Assembly: GCA_022559845.1 (NCBI GenBank)
Contig: CM040117.1
Span: 9,634,856 to 9,698,855, forward strand
Length of the DNA: 64,000 nt
Direction of reading: 5' to 3'
Origin: Amorphophallus konjac
Lineage: Eukaryota; Streptophyta; Magnoliopsida; Alismatales; Araceae
In this document: one piece after another, positions 36,832 to 48,059 of the stretch
Numbering within the stretch: position 1 is the stretch's first letter
How the letters are laid out: every line of letters starts with the position of its first letter
Program-made: the position numbers and the translations under genes
Notes under the pieces: model-generated
Database searches by the model: none
What the model was told of the DNA's origin: nothing
The model's input: the letters and a program-made list of their open reading frames with translations, nothing else

Positions 36832-39800
36832 TAGATCTCTTTTCCCCCTCTGGCGAGGGGTCTTCTTCTGTATCACCTTTTGTATCCACTTCTTCACCCC
36901 CTTCTTTTCTTTCTGATCAAGCTAGTTGCTCTTCCTCTTCTTCTTCTTCTGCTAATAAAATTCATGGGGTAGATTCACATAAGAAATCCAAGGGTAAGGA
37001 GATTCCTCGCAGATTTTTGTTGGAGTTGGCTATCAGATGCCAAGCTTGTTTAGCAATCCCTGGGTTTGTGGAAAATCCAATTATCCTGCCAGAGTTAGAA
37101 TTTGAAGATGTTGTTGCTTCCTATGAGGGTTTGGGCGTTTATGAAATTATGAATGATGAAGACCCTATTGAAGAGGGGGATGAAAGTTATGAAGAATATG
37201 AGGATGAGGCTGATGCTTTTGCTAGTGGTATGAGAAGATTCGACGAACCATCAGCCTCCGTAGAAGAACCTACCAAAGAAATTAATCTGGGTACCGAGGA
37301 AGATCCTAGGATTGTCCTCATTAGCCAGAATTTGCCGCCTTCCGAGGAGGAGGCGCTCATTTTAGTTCTTCAAGAATACAAGGACACGTTTGCTTGGAGT
37401 TATGAGGATATGCCAGGATTAGACCCTGCGCTCGTTGAACATCGTCTTACACTTAAGCCAGGGTCTGTCCCGATCAAACAACGGTTGAGGCGTTTCCACC
37501 CTAATATGGCTTTAAAGATGAAAGAAGAGGTCGATAAGCTCCACAAGGCTAGATTTGTTAGTGTTGTCCTTTACCCCAATTGGGTGGCTAACATTGTCCC
37601 GGTTATGAAGAAAGATGGGAAAGTTCGGATTTGTATAGACTTCCGGGACCTCAATCGGGCGTGTCCTAAAGATGACTTCCCCCTCCCTCATATTGATGTT
37701 CTAATTGATAACACGGTAGGATTTGAGACTCTCTCATTTATGGATGGCTTTTCAGGTTACAATCAAATTCGTCTGTCTGAAGAGGATCAAGAGAAAACAT
37801 CATTCACTACGCCATGGGGTACATACTGCTATGTGGTCATGCCTTTTGGACTTAAGAATGCTGGAGCCACCTACCAGAGGGCTATGATGGCGATTTTTCA
37901 TGACATGATTCATATTTATATTGAGGTGTATGTGGATGACCTGGTAGTGAAATCAAGGACAAGGATTGAACATCCTGGGGTTCTGGCTAAGGTTTTACAG
38001 AGATCACGAGAATATCAATTGAAAATGAACCCCAAGAAGTGCGTATTTGGCGTTTCTTCAGGGAAATTGCTTGGTTTCATTGTTAGCAAGAGGGGAATTG
38101 AAGTTGATCCCAACAAGGCAAAGGCCATTAGAGATATGTCTCCTCCCAAGAATTTGAAGGAAGTTCGAGGATTAATTGGGAGGTTGCAATTTATTCGCCG
38201 CTTCGTCTCTCAGCATTCACAAAGATGTAGGCCGTTCTACGAGCTTACTAAGCCGGGAGTCAAGTTTAATTGGGATGACAAGTGTCAGGCAGCCTTTGAC
38301 GGATTGAAGGATTATTTGGTCAATCCTCCTGTCCTGAGGCCGCCAATTCTAGGCAAACCACTTATTCTCTATGTTTCGGTCCTGGATGACTCCGTAGGTG
38401 CTGTCTTAGCTCAAGTGGATGAAGAAAGTAAGGAGAGGGCAGCATACTACTTGTCTAAGCTTCTTAACCCCTGTGAGCAGAGGTACTCAGCCATGGAGAA
38501 GACTTGTGCAGCTTTGGTTTGGGTAGTTCAGATGTTAAAGCATTATTTTCTAGCTCACGAGGTTTACCTCATTGCTCGCATGAATCCACTTAAATTCCTC
38601 CTCAAAAAATCTATCCTCACTGATCGATTAGCACGCTGGCAAAGCTTCCTTTCTCAATTCGACATCACTTACATTCAGCAAAAAGCCATCAAAGGCTATG
38701 CCATTGCCGAACATCTTGCTCATCACCCTCTCCCCCGTTTTGATCCTGTCAATTCGGAGTTCCCAGATGAAGAATTAATGTCCATTAATCAACCCCATGA
38801 TCCTATGTGGACATTACATTTTGATGGAGCTCTAAATTCTCAAGGAAGAGGGATCGGCATGGTTGTTTTAACACCAGAAGGGGTCACCATCCCATTTGCT
38901 GCTCGGCTCACTTTCCCCGTTACCAATAATATAGCTGAGTATGAAGCTCTTTTGGCCGGTCTTCAAACCGCTCATCGATATGGTGTCACCCATTTGAGGA
39001 TTGTGGGTGATAGTCAGCTCATTTTGCGCCAGGTGTTGGTCAAGTGCCGCACCATCAATCCTAAGCTCAAGCCTTACCAGGAACTCGCTTCAGCTTATGC
39101 CAAACTCTTCAATAAATTAATCTTCGTCCATGTCCCGCGTAGTCAGAACATCTTGGCTGACGCTCTTGCTTCTTTAGCTTCCGCTTTAGTTTTCCCTCCT
39201 GAGCGTGATTTTCATGTTCCCCTGATTCATCAGCGTGACACCCCAGCTATTAAGGATCGCGCATTCCTTGATATTAGGGATCAAGTGCTCGAGAAGGTTA
39301 AGCAGAAGGAATCTCTTAAAGGTAAAGAGGTCATGCTTTTGGATTGGCAAGAAGATCTGGCTGACGAAGAGAAGCCTTGGTATTATGAGATTGCCAGATA
39401 TTGTAATGATCAGTCCTATCCCGAGGAAGCCACTGCTGAAGAGAAGAAAGCAATTAGAAGAGTGGCTCAACGTTATGTTTTGGTTGGAGGTGTGCTCTAC
39501 AGGAGAGGGCTCACCGGTGTTTTATTAAGATGCCTCGACGATGATGAATCTTGGAAAGTCGTGGAAGAGGCGCATTCTGGAGTGTGTGGTGGTCATGTGA
39601 ATAGCCAGATGCTAGCTAAGAAGATCCTTAGGCTAGGATTCTATTGGCTCACTCTAGAAGAGGATTGTTCCATCTATGTTCGAAGGTGTGTTAAGTGCCA
39701 ACTGCACGCCGACAAGATTCATTCTCCTGCTTCTTCACTCCATCCTACGTCCTCCCCATGGCCTTTTTCCATGTGGGCTTTTGATATCATTGGACCTCTT

Positions 39801-40637
39801 GGTGACTCGAATCTCCTGACCAAACAAAAGTCGTTCATCCTCACGGCAACGGAATACTTCACCAAGTGGGCGGAAGCAGAAGCTTACGTGGAAATTAAAG
39901 CGTCAACAGTCTGCAAATTCATAATGAAGAACATCATCACGAGGTTCGGCATCCCGAGTACCATCGTCACCGACAATGGACCTCAATTTATCTCTCAGGA
40001 AATCAAGGATCTCTGCAACAGGTATAACATTGCATTGCATCATTCTTCACCCTATTATCCACAGGGCAATGGCCAGGCAGAGGCCACTAACAAAACTTTG
40101 ATAAAAATTGTTAAGAAGACGTGTGAGGCTAATAAATTTTTGGATTGGCCAGACAAGCTAATAGAAGCTCTCTGGGCCTATCGCACTTCCATTCGCACAC
40201 CCACTGGGCAAACTCCTTTTGCCCTCACTTATGGAATGGAGGCAGTAGTCCCTTATGAGATTCTTATTCCCTCTCTGCGAGTACAATTGGATAAGGAATT
40301 TTCTATTGATGAACGTCGTGATTCACTCCTGGCCCAATTGGAACTCCTCGATGAGAAGCGTCTGGTCGCCGCTGAGCATGCGCGCGTTTATCAAAACAGG
40401 CTCTCACGTTTTTATCAAAAGAAAGTAATTGATAGAAAATTTAAAATCGGTGAGATGGTAATCAAAAGAATTTTTGTAAAGCCGGGTGGCCCCCGCTCAA
40501 AACTCCAACCCAATTGGGAAGGACCGTTCATTATAAAAGAAGTTTATCCTGGCAATGCTTATAAACTGATTAATGCTGAAGGGGAAGAGTTAACTCATCC
40601 TTGGAATGGTTTATATCTTAAGAAATACTACCCTTGA
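36828..40637 (+). CDS. pol: Element B pol: RT, RNase H, second RNase H, integrase (intact)
   Basis: 1269 codons without a stop. The frame is -1 relative to gag-pro and overlaps its stop by four bases: TTGA here, ATGA in A, so the start codon may be TTG or pol may be reached by frameshift. RT: FMDGFSGYNQ (Asp 306) and YVDD (368-371). First RNase H: YVSVLDDSVGAVLAQ, catalytic aspartate replaced. Second RNase H: HFDGALNS (Asp 666), AEYEALLAG, GDSQLIL and ADALA, apparently active. Integrase: finger H916, H923, C954, C957; catalytic D986, D1049, E1085 with 35 residues between the last two. The C-terminus ends GLYLKKYYP; no chromodomain seen. This is the replication enzyme of a Tat/Ogre-clade element. 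Confidence 0.95.
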   Translation: MIDLFSPSGEGSSSVSPFVSTSSPPSFLSDQASCSSSSSSSANKIHGVDSHKKSKGKEIPRRFLLELAIRCQACLAIPGFVENPIILPELEFEDVVASYEGLGVYEIMNDEDPIEEGDESYEEYEDEADAFASGMRRFDEPSASVEEPTKEINLGTEEDPRIVLISQNLPPSEEEALILVLQEYKDTFAWSYEDMPGLDPALVEHRLTLKPGSVPIKQRLRRFHPNMALKMKEEVDKLHKARFVSVVLYPNWVANIVPVMKKDGKVRICIDFRDLNRACPKDDFPLPHIDVLIDNTVGFETLSFMDGFSGYNQIRLSEEDQEKTSFTTPWGTYCYVVMPFGLKNAGATYQRAMMAIFHDMIHIYIEVYVDDLVVKSRTRIEHPGVLAKVLQRSREYQLKMNPKKCVFGVSSGKLLGFIVSKRGIEVDPNKAKAIRDMSPPKNLKEVRGLIGRLQFIRRFVSQHSQRCRPFYELTKPGVKFNWDDKCQAAFDGLKDYLVNPPVLRPPILGKPLILYVSVLDDSVGAVLAQVDEESKERAAYYLSKLLNPCEQRYSAMEKTCAALVWVVQMLKHYFLAHEVYLIARMNPLKFLLKKSILTDRLARWQSFLSQFDITYIQQKAIKGYAIAEHLAHHPLPRFDPVNSEFPDEELMSINQPHDPMWTLHFDGALNSQGRGIGMVVLTPEGVTIPFAARLTFPVTNNIAEYEALLAGLQTAHRYGVTHLRIVGDSQLILRQVLVKCRTINPKLKPYQELASAYAKLFNKLIFVHVPRSQNILADALASLASALVFPPERDFHVPLIHQRDTPAIKDRAFLDIRDQVLEKVKQKESLKGKEVMLLDWQEDLADEEKPWYYEIARYCNDQSYPEEATAEEKKAIRRVAQRYVLVGGVLYRRGLTGVLLRCLDDDESWKVVEEAHSGVCGGHVNSQMLAKKILRLGFYWLTLEEDCSIYVRRCVKCQLHADKIHSPASSLHPTSSPWPFSMWAFDIIGPLGDSNLLTKQKSFILTATEYFTKWAEAEAYVEIKASTVCKFIMKNIITRFGIPSTIVTDNGPQFISQEIKDLCNRYNIALHHSSPYYPQGNGQAEATNKTLIKIVKKTCEANKFLDWPDKLIEALWAYRTSIRTPTGQTPFALTYGMEAVVPYEILIPSLRVQLDKEFSIDERRDSLLAQLELLDEKRLVAAEHARVYQNRLSRFYQKKVIDRKFKIGEMVIKRIFVKPGGPRSKLQPNWEGPFIIKEVYPGNAYKLINAEGEELTHPWNGLYLKKYYP

Positions 40638-41852
40638 TTCAACAAAAAATCCAAAAAATATATATATATCTTCAAAATTCAAAAAAGGAAATGTTAAAAA
40701 TTGATCAAAATTCAAAAAAAAAAGAGATTCTCCAAAATTGGTGCCATGGCACACGAAGGATCAATGTCTGAAAGATCAAAATTCAGAATTCACTCATCAG
40801 TCTTGTTAATTTAAAAGGGGGTTGATTCACGCACACACTATGCACTTTATTCTTGAACTCAAGCAGTGCAAAATCCGATGGAAAGTCAAAAACCTGACTA
40901 AAAGTGAAAGACAATACCCGTTCTTTTCTTCTTCGGCCCATAAGGGAGGAAGGGAGACCTCGAGGTAGACATGCCAAGCCTATCCGCCGCCCTAGTAGGT
41001 GGAAGTCAGGGCCCAAAAGGGAGCAAATGCCACAAAAGCCCCAAGTACAATTAGGTTTTTATTCATCAATGCAAATCAATTCCAAAGTGAAAGTCAAGTT
41101 ATGAAAAGGAAAAGCATGTCAAGAGGGCAAAGTTCCCGCAAGAAAAACCTTGGGCGTATGCGTGCAATATAAATGGGCAAAAAGGCAACAAATTTCCCTA
41201 CGCCAAAGACCGAACCCCAATAGGCATAGGGTAGGGGAGGTAACTTTGCCTTGAGCATCTCAGAATCCCTTATGGGCTTCCCTTATATATTCTTCCATCC
41301 TTTCTATGTGGTAAGTCACGAACTGGCAGGATGGTCAAGACGGACTAAAGAAATTACACTGTGCGAGATCTCGAATACAAGTCAACTATGAGCACGTCAA
41401 CTCCCTTTTAATCACTCAAGAAAGGTTAATGAATTTTAGATGGTGACCATGTAAGACTCATGGTCTTGATAGCCTTGAAGCCCTTTTTGCAGAATAATTT
41501 AATTAACGCCTTCGGCTAAGGCGCTTTTTATAGAATTAACGTCCTAGATTAGGTCGTCTCTTTCAGAATAATGTCTTTGAGCAGGTCGTTTCTTTTTCAA
41601 AAATCAAATTCTTTTTCGAATTCACGCCGTCTCCTTGGGCGTCTTTATAAGAATCACGGCCTCCTCTAAGGTGCGTTTTTCAAGAAAAATAACAAAAAAA
41701 AATATAAATGAGAAAAAGAAAAAAATGCATTTCTTCACGATGTATGCTTGCATTCTTTTGCATGGGCATCTTTTATTTAGGGTTGCATATGCGTGCTGTG
41801 CATAAGGCATCTCCCCGTTATCAGCTATTTTATTGCCTTATTTGATTAAAGG
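40638..41852. other. Spacer of element B between pol and the hairpin
   Basis: AT-rich after pol. Interrupted palindromes (TTAACGCCTTCGGCTAAGGC type) lie at about 41502-41675. Conserved with A near its end (GCATATGCGTGC). No gene is supported. Confidence 0.6.
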
Positions 41853-41920
41853 CTTGGCCCCTTGACCCGTCATTAAGGTCAAAACATTGCCACCCCTTGC
41901 TTATTGGGCAAGGGGCCAAG
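41853..41920. terminator. Conserved hairpin between sense and antisense units of B
   Basis: Arms CTTGGCCCCTTG (41853-41864) and CAAGGGGCCAAG (41909-41920) are identical to those in A, while the loop differs. It lies about 215 bases from the 3' end of the antisense gene. Confidence 0.6.
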
Positions 41921-42134
41921 TCGAACAGATGAATTAACCTGTTTTATTCAAGTGAAAACCACAGCTGCAGATACAGGGCAAAGAAAAGCAAACACGAAGA
42001 GCAGAAAGTACACAAACACAAGGCCACAACCACACAAAGTGCTCAGGTAATAAAGGAATCTCAATATCATATATATATATACATCATGAATGTCTAAGTA
42101 CAGGTGTGAGGGTGGAGGAGTACAAGTAAATCTC

Positions 42135-45100
42135 TCAGCTCTCGCCTCCACCCTCCTCTCTCCTACTCTCAACCTCCTCCTCGCCGTCCCAAGCTGGTGC
42201 TGGTGGAGGAGGCATGGGCCCCCGTGAAGAAGCCGGAACTCGAACGTGTCCCCCTGCCTCGCTCCTCTCTCGGAGAGAAGAGCCCGCCACGAAGGTGGAG
42301 CTGGTGAAGGAGTACCCCGCAGCCCGCGCTCGCTCGCGTCCTCGCTGGAGACGCTCCTCGGACACTCGCAGCCGCTCCTGGGAAAGGATCAATTGGGTCC
42401 TCGAATCCGCCAACTCTCGCTCATGTGCCGCCAGCTACTCCTGGAATCGGGCACGCTCCGCCTGGTGCTCCTCCCGCTCACGAGCACGCTCCTCGCGCTC
42501 CCGGGCACGCTCCCGTCTCTCCAGCTCAAGCGCCACGCGTAGCTCGGCCACGTCCTGAGGAAGCTCCTCTCGTCGCCTCAGGGACCTCTCAAGCTCTGAG
42601 ATCCGCTGATCACGGATCGCCAACTCGATACGTACTGCCTGAAGCTGTGTCACCTGCAAACAGGTAAACAAGTCATCAATTCCACAATTAAATTCAATAA
42701 TCTAGCAATTCAAGCAATGTATAATTGAACCACTCACCTGTGCGCTCGTCGCGCGGTAGCCCTCGTCAACGCAGGTAAGAGCGGCTCGAAGCTCCTCAGT
42801 CTGTAAAATGAATTTCATCAGTGCACAATTATATAATCAATATTTGAATGGATCGGCGTTTTGGAATTTACCCGTGAGGCGAGGTCGCGCTCCGCTGCCT
42901 CGGCTCGTGCCACTGCTCCCGCTAGCCGCTCTGCCAGTGCAGTCACCTCTGCACTGGGCCCTCTCGAGCTGGAGGCCTCCCCTGGGTCTCTCCTCACTGC
43001 TCCCTGCTGGGCACGCTGCATTCATTGAGATCGTCAATGGCTAATCATCAATAATTCAACAAAAACAAAATACATTTGCATATAGAAATAATTTAAACAC
43101 TCACCAGGGTCTCTAGGTCTGCCCGTGTGGCAGCTAGTTGGTCCTCCAGGCTGTGTAGGTGGGCCTGGGCATCTATCGCTGCTATGTCCCGCGCATCCTG
43201 CATCCATCACATGTTAGTCGCATGATAGTCACATAAGCATTTGCATTTAATTTAGAAATAGGTGCATTCATACATACCCCTAAGACCCTCATCTGGGGTC
43301 GGCCGGCGTATACCTCCCAGTAGCGCCGGAGGTACTCGGAGCTGTCAGTCGCCCGAGAGGTGACTCTGGTCCCGCCACGCTGCCAGTCGGCGTGCTGCTC
43401 CTCGAATCGTACCCGCCAGTCGGTCGCCTTTGTACGACCGCGCGTCTTCTTACCGACGCCCCGCTGCTCTCCTACCTCAATCCACTCCTGGTGGAGGCCC
43501 AGCGTCCTCATCACCCACCTAAGCCGTAACGGCTCAATCTCGCTCAAGCAGTGAACCCAAAGCTTACGCTCAAAGCGAGGTCGGCCCGCTACGACCCAAG
43601 GCTGGCCCTCGTCTGTCATCTCCTCGTAGGGTCTCCACTGCACCTGCATTCATAAACATACATATCATCATTTCATCGTCATCATCATAAATTCAAATTA
43701 AAAAGCAAAAGAAAGATGCATAGCATTCATACATACCAGCAAGGGAGGGAAGTCGCGGAGCTCTCTTCGTAGAACCCACAACTCGTAGTCGAGTGGGGCG
43801 CCGAAGACGATCGGCACCCAGCGCCGTGCTAGAGGGAAAGCTCCCTCATTCCCAGGACGTGGGTCAACGCGCCCCATCGGCATGTAGAGGTGACTCAAAA
43901 CCTGCATCCATGCATTACATTAGTTAGGCATTCGCACGCATATAAAAATACACATAAAAGAAAGAAAAAAAAATGAAAAATGCATACCTGAAGAAAAGGT
44001 GAGAAGCCACTGACGGTCGTCTCTCGCCCTGTCCCCGTGGACAGGTCGGCCATCATGTGCACCAGCAGCGCCGCTCCCCAGGCGTAGCTGCCAACTGCCT
44101 CCAAATCCTCGAGTATTCCCAGGAATCGGTAGTTGATGACGTCGCCCTTTGTCCCGAGCAACAGCCTCCCAGTAGCAGTAGCAAGAACCTCCTCAAGTCT
44201 AGGTCAGCTCTCTCCCTGTCGGTCGGGTCCTGGCAGTACACTGCCCTAGCCCCGTCTAACAGCCTCTGTGAAAACTGCTCTAGGGTCTCCCCTGACCTGT
44301 GCCTAGCATTCCCTAAACCCATCACTATGGTGAGGTCGGTGCGGAAGATCGTCCTGCACTCGCTAGGTGTCTCATAAACCATCTCCAGCCTTAGCAATCT
44401 CTGGGCATGCTCGGTGTAGTCTGGGTAGGTGATCCCACTCACAGCCTCTCCATCTACCCTCAACCTCGTAATCCTGGCCACGTCCTCCAGGGTAGGAATC
44501 ATGTGTCCCCAAGGCATTAGGAATGCCCGGCTGGTCCTATCCCATCTCTCCCGTAGAACCTGAATGAGTGGTAGGTCTGGCCTAACTGGCTCTATGCTGA
44601 GGAAGGCACCGAACCCCATTGCATCTACTCTCTCTCTCTGGAACTCGGGGAGGCCGTAGTAAGCTGCCCGGACCATGACCCATGAAATGCGCGTCCTCAT
44701 CAGTCCCTGCATGCATAAAATAAGAATTGTTGGTTTAATTGTTGTGATTATTCATGCTTATTTCATTTTGATTGCCCCAGGATGAATGTTGGTGTTATTG
44801 GAAGTAACGACCTTCCTCAGGTCATTTTTTGTTGAAGTAGCGCCCTTAAGGAGGGCGTGGTTCTGTTTGAGCTTATAGATAACGACCTACCCTAGGTCGT
44901 TTTTCATCTATGAAACGCCTTTGTGTTGGGCGTGTGTTTGTGCTTAATTTCTAAAAATCCTAAAGGTTTTTCAATTCACGCCCTTGAGTAGGGCGTTTTC
45001 AATTTGGGTTCGTTAATTAATCAAATAATTAATGAATGGGCGACCGCTGGTTTGGTCGTCTGTTTTGAATTAACGCCCTGGTGTGGGGCGTGGTTTCCAA

Positions 45101-45733
45101 GTTTTTCAGAAAATGAAATAAAATAACAGCATGCGAAAATTAACGGCATAATATGTAAATTTAAATGGGCGACATGCTTTAGGGCGTGTTCTCATGAGGT
45201 TAATTGTTTTTCATGAAAATAATGTGATTAACGCCCTTGGGTGGGCGTGTATTTTGAAATCGCGACGCCCCTGAGGGCGCCTTCTTTCTGGGTTGCAGGG
45301 TTTATGCCTCGAGGGCTATGGAAAATCAGGAAATATGAAATTAAAAGAAATAAAAATGGGAAAAGGGTTTGAGGCTTACCTTCTTGTGCTTGGGTTCCTG
45401 AGGCTGAGGTCGTGGCTGCCGTGGCCACCGGAGTTGGTCGGCACGGGGAGGGGGCGCCGCCGCGGACGGTGGTTCATCACCACTGTCTCCTTCTCTTTCT
45501 CCTTCTTCTTCTCCTTCTTCTTCTGCTTCTCCCTCTTCATTTTCTTCATCTTCACCTTCCTCATCTCCTTCTCCCACGGCCTCGTCGCCGTGTTCATCCT
45601 CACCGCCGGCCGCCGCCGCAGGAACTTCTTCAACCGCCACGATGGCCCCTTCCTCACCGTGGGCGTCGTCGCCCAGATCAACCACCTCGGGAGCGGCCAC
45701 CCTTTGCCGTTTGACTGAACCGCCTCTGGCCAT
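42135..45733 (-). pseudogene. Antisense PMD/coiled-coil gene of element B (one frameshift, one stop)
   Basis: Eight exons with GT-AG ends: 45733-45380 (MARGGSVKRQRV, then a long Asp/Glu-rich run), 44706-43988 (PMD core, MPWGHMIPTLEDVARI), 43901-43737, 43643-43278, 43197-43105, 43015-42872, 42800-42738 and 42654-42135. All introns are phase 0. Exon 2 is 719 nt where 720 is expected: one base is missing near 44172, between LLLLLG and LLLGTKGD. TAG at 42436 breaks the coiled-coil exon (CAG in origin). The basic N-terminus and acidic tract suggest a nuclear protein (inferred). Intron 1 holds an array of the B palindromes (44805-45265), and another array lies upstream (45886-46290). Confidence 0.8.
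44805..45265. repeat. B-type interrupted palindromes in intron 1 of the antisense PMD gene
   Basis: Units such as GCGCCCTTAAGGAGGGCGT (44841), ACGACCTACCCTAGGTCGT (44882), ACGCCCTTGAGTAGGGCGT (44978), ACGCCCTGGTGTGGGGCGT (45073) and ACGCCCTTGGGTGGGCGTG (45231). About nine units, the same class as in LTR B and its leader. Confidence 0.8.
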
Positions 45734-45885
45734 GGCTAGGGTTAGGGCTAAGGATAGAGAGAGAGAGAGAGATAGAAGAAGAGAAGAGGGGAGGGGGAGC
45801 TTCGGTTAGGGTTGCAGAGAAGAGAGAATGGAACGGAGGAAGAAGAAGAAAGTGGGAAAGCCCTTTAGCATTCGAAAAGAAGAGA

Positions 45886-46290
45886 CGCCCTGAGAAGAGG
45901 CGTTTTTTGTGGAAGTCACGACTATGAGATGGGCGTGTTTATAAATTAGACGACGTTTCTCGAGGCGTCAATTTTATTTGCATGGAGAATGATAACCGTC
46001 GTCAGATGCATTCAATGGGCGTTGATTGATGTGATCGAAGTAATTATTATGATTTTTACTCACGCCTGAGATAGAGGCGTTACCTGATTGAAACGTGACT
46101 TTCCTGAGGGCGTTACTTTTGGAATTTCAACGAATATATTTTGGGAATTTGAATCGATTAACGCCCTGTTCCAGGTCGTTATTTAAGTAACGCCTATTGG
46201 TGAAGGCGTCAAATGTGTGAACAGGAATATTGGAAGCGACCTATCATGAAGGCGTCCTTTTATGAATTCACGCCTTTGCTTGAGGCGTTA
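45886..46290. repeat. B-type interrupted palindromes upstream of the antisense PMD gene
   Basis: Units near 45890, 45950, 46061, 46160, 46190 and 46271 (for example ACGCCTTTGCTTGAGGCGT). They lie between the 5' end of the PMD gene and the 3' end of the DUF7745-like gene, where the PMD promoter should be. Confidence 0.75.
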
Positions 46291-46397
46291 TTCGCAACAG
46301 AACGACAGGTTATTTAAGGATTTGATCTGAAGCACAGTAGTAAGGCTCAATCAGAAAACAATCATTTTTATTATTTTGAAAAGAGAGATTACAATGC

Positions 46398-47840
46398 TTA
46401 ATGAGCCACCTTGGGTCTTAGCTTTCTCAAAGCTGTTACATAGTTTTTCCACTGATCTTTGTCTTCCTCCAAACTCTCTACAGGTTGATGAGGTTTGCTA
46501 ATCTTCCATAGGGCTTGGATTGTGATAGCCTCTTCTCCATCTTCATTGCTGCCTAGGTCTCTTGATTTGATTGGAGGGAGATGAGAGACGTCTTCTAGGT
46601 GTTGCCTTGGAAGTCCGATTTGAGGAAGGCATATGTGAGAGTTGTACAAGACGAAGTCCGAAGCGCCGATGAGACGAAGGTCCGTGCCGGTGGAGAATCG
46701 TGCACGAAGTTCCTGCATCTTGAGTACACCCGGGGCACATGTAAAGAGGTTCTTTGGCATTACCTTTAGGTGCTCTCTCCAATCACCTCTCTTCTTTACT
46801 TGAGGAATCCGGTTCATCACCCTATTGCTTATTCCTAACGAACCGGTCATGTAAGAGAGTGGGCTTTTTGAAAAGATTCTTGAGGATTGTTGGGCCTCGC
46901 CACATGGATCGAATTTGAAATGGAGATCAACCCAACTAGAGAGTGCTAGCATGCACCCGTAGATGGGCCTTCCCATCGCCGCCGAGGTAAGCCCGCTATA
47001 GAGGTAGGCTAGGATAGCCGGTCCGGCTCTTTCCTCTTCCCATAAGCTCACCACCGCGCTCAATTGGGCCTCCTCTAGAAAGTCCTCCGTGGATGGAAAC
47101 AAGAGTGCGCCTGCTAAGCACACCACGAAGGCCTTTGCTATCTTTTCTATCTCCTCCTCTTCCTTTGCTTGATCCGCTCTCTTGTACACCCATGAGGCAA
47201 GCTTCAAAAGATTGATTCCTTTAGTGACCTTGATTTGGTTCACTATGTTTGGGCTAGATATCAATGAGGTTAGCAATTCATGAGAGGAGATTGGCCTTGG
47301 CATGATGGCCATCTTTTCTTCTTCTCCTTGTTTCATTCTTTTCAAGCCTAAGATCAACTCTAGTTCTTCCAGTAGGATGGTGGCTTCAAATGTCGAGAAG
47401 AGAAAGGTATGAGTGGAAGGATGCCAAAGTTCAATCAATGCTCCTATGGCAGCCCAATCTAAGTGAATTTGGTCATAGTGCTTGGCATGGGTTACTAGGC
47501 CCAAAAGATGCCATCTTGCTAGGTATACTCTCATGTCAGAGGAGAACTTGGAGAGAATAAGGGGCAACCACTTCACTCTTGTAAATCTCCTAGCACCAGG
47601 GACATTTGGGTAGTCCTGTGGAAAGAAAAAATATGAACAGTGCCAATAGTGCCAGACGTGAGCATATGTGAGAAGCAGTTTGGCAGAAGGATTCAATAAA
47701 AAGAAAAGAAAGAAGATATAAGAAGAGGGAAAGCAGAGGAATTCACTAACCTGATGTTGAGCAACTCGGCTGCAGATGTGCCCTTGGATTTCAGTCAACC
47801 TAGGGGTGGAAGACCTAGGTCTCTTAATCATCCTCTCCAT
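46398..47840 (-). CDS. Antisense DUF7745-like gene of element B (apparently intact, two exons)
   Basis: Exon 1 is 47840-47751 (30 codons, MERMIKRPRSSTPRLTEIQG, donor GTTAGTG); exon 2 is 47615-46398 (406 codons, acceptor TTTCCACAG). Both are phase 0, giving about 435 residues. The intron happens to be open, so a longer unspliced frame also exists. The segment LDWAAIGALIELWHP followed by FEATILLEELELILGL resembles the plant DUF7745/PMD-related fold carried by retroelements (from memory, unverified). No catalytic motif is visible. TTTATAAAAG at 47961-47970 could be its TATA box. The homologue in A (51351-52763) aligns along its whole length. Its function is unknown. Confidence 0.75.
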   Translation of the reverse strand: MERMIKRPRSSTPRLTEIQGHICSRVAQHQVSEFLCFPSSYIFFLFFLLNPSAKLLLTYAHVWHYWHCSYFFFPQDYPNVPGARRFTRVKWLPLILSKFSSDMRVYLARWHLLGLVTHAKHYDQIHLDWAAIGALIELWHPSTHTFLFSTFEATILLEELELILGLKRMKQGEEEKMAIMPRPISSHELLTSLISSPNIVNQIKVTKGINLLKLASWVYKRADQAKEEEEIEKIAKAFVVCLAGALLFPSTEDFLEEAQLSAVVSLWEEERAGPAILAYLYSGLTSAAMGRPIYGCMLALSSWVDLHFKFDPCGEAQQSSRIFSKSPLSYMTGSLGISNRVMNRIPQVKKRGDWREHLKVMPKNLFTCAPGVLKMQELRARFSTGTDLRLIGASDFVLYNSHICLPQIGLPRQHLEDVSHLPPIKSRDLGSNEDGEEAITIQALWKISKPHQPVESLEEDKDQWKNYVTALRKLRPKVAH

Positions 47841-48059
47841 TATTTTTGGCTTTGCAGAAGGAGCTCGGACGAGTGCCTGCCGGAGAAGAACAAATAGAGA
47901 AATAAGCCGGCTACGGAGGTTCAGAGAAGAGGTTGTTTTAGGTTGAGGAAAGCAGCCTTTCTTTTATAAAGATTTGAAGAGGGCTTAAGGTTGTTCGGAG
48001 TTAGCAGGTTGATGGCTATTAGGATTTGGTTTTGTGATCGATCTGGAAACGGAAGCGCT

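Noticed and set aside
45412..45714. Plus-strand Leu/His-rich frame
   Set aside because: Reverse complement of the Asp/Glu-rich exon 1 of the antisense PMD gene.
46398..47840. Single-exon 480-codon gene
   Set aside because: The middle (about 47750-47616) is hydrophobic low-complexity sequence bounded by good GT and AG signals; A has stops there, so an intron is the better reading.
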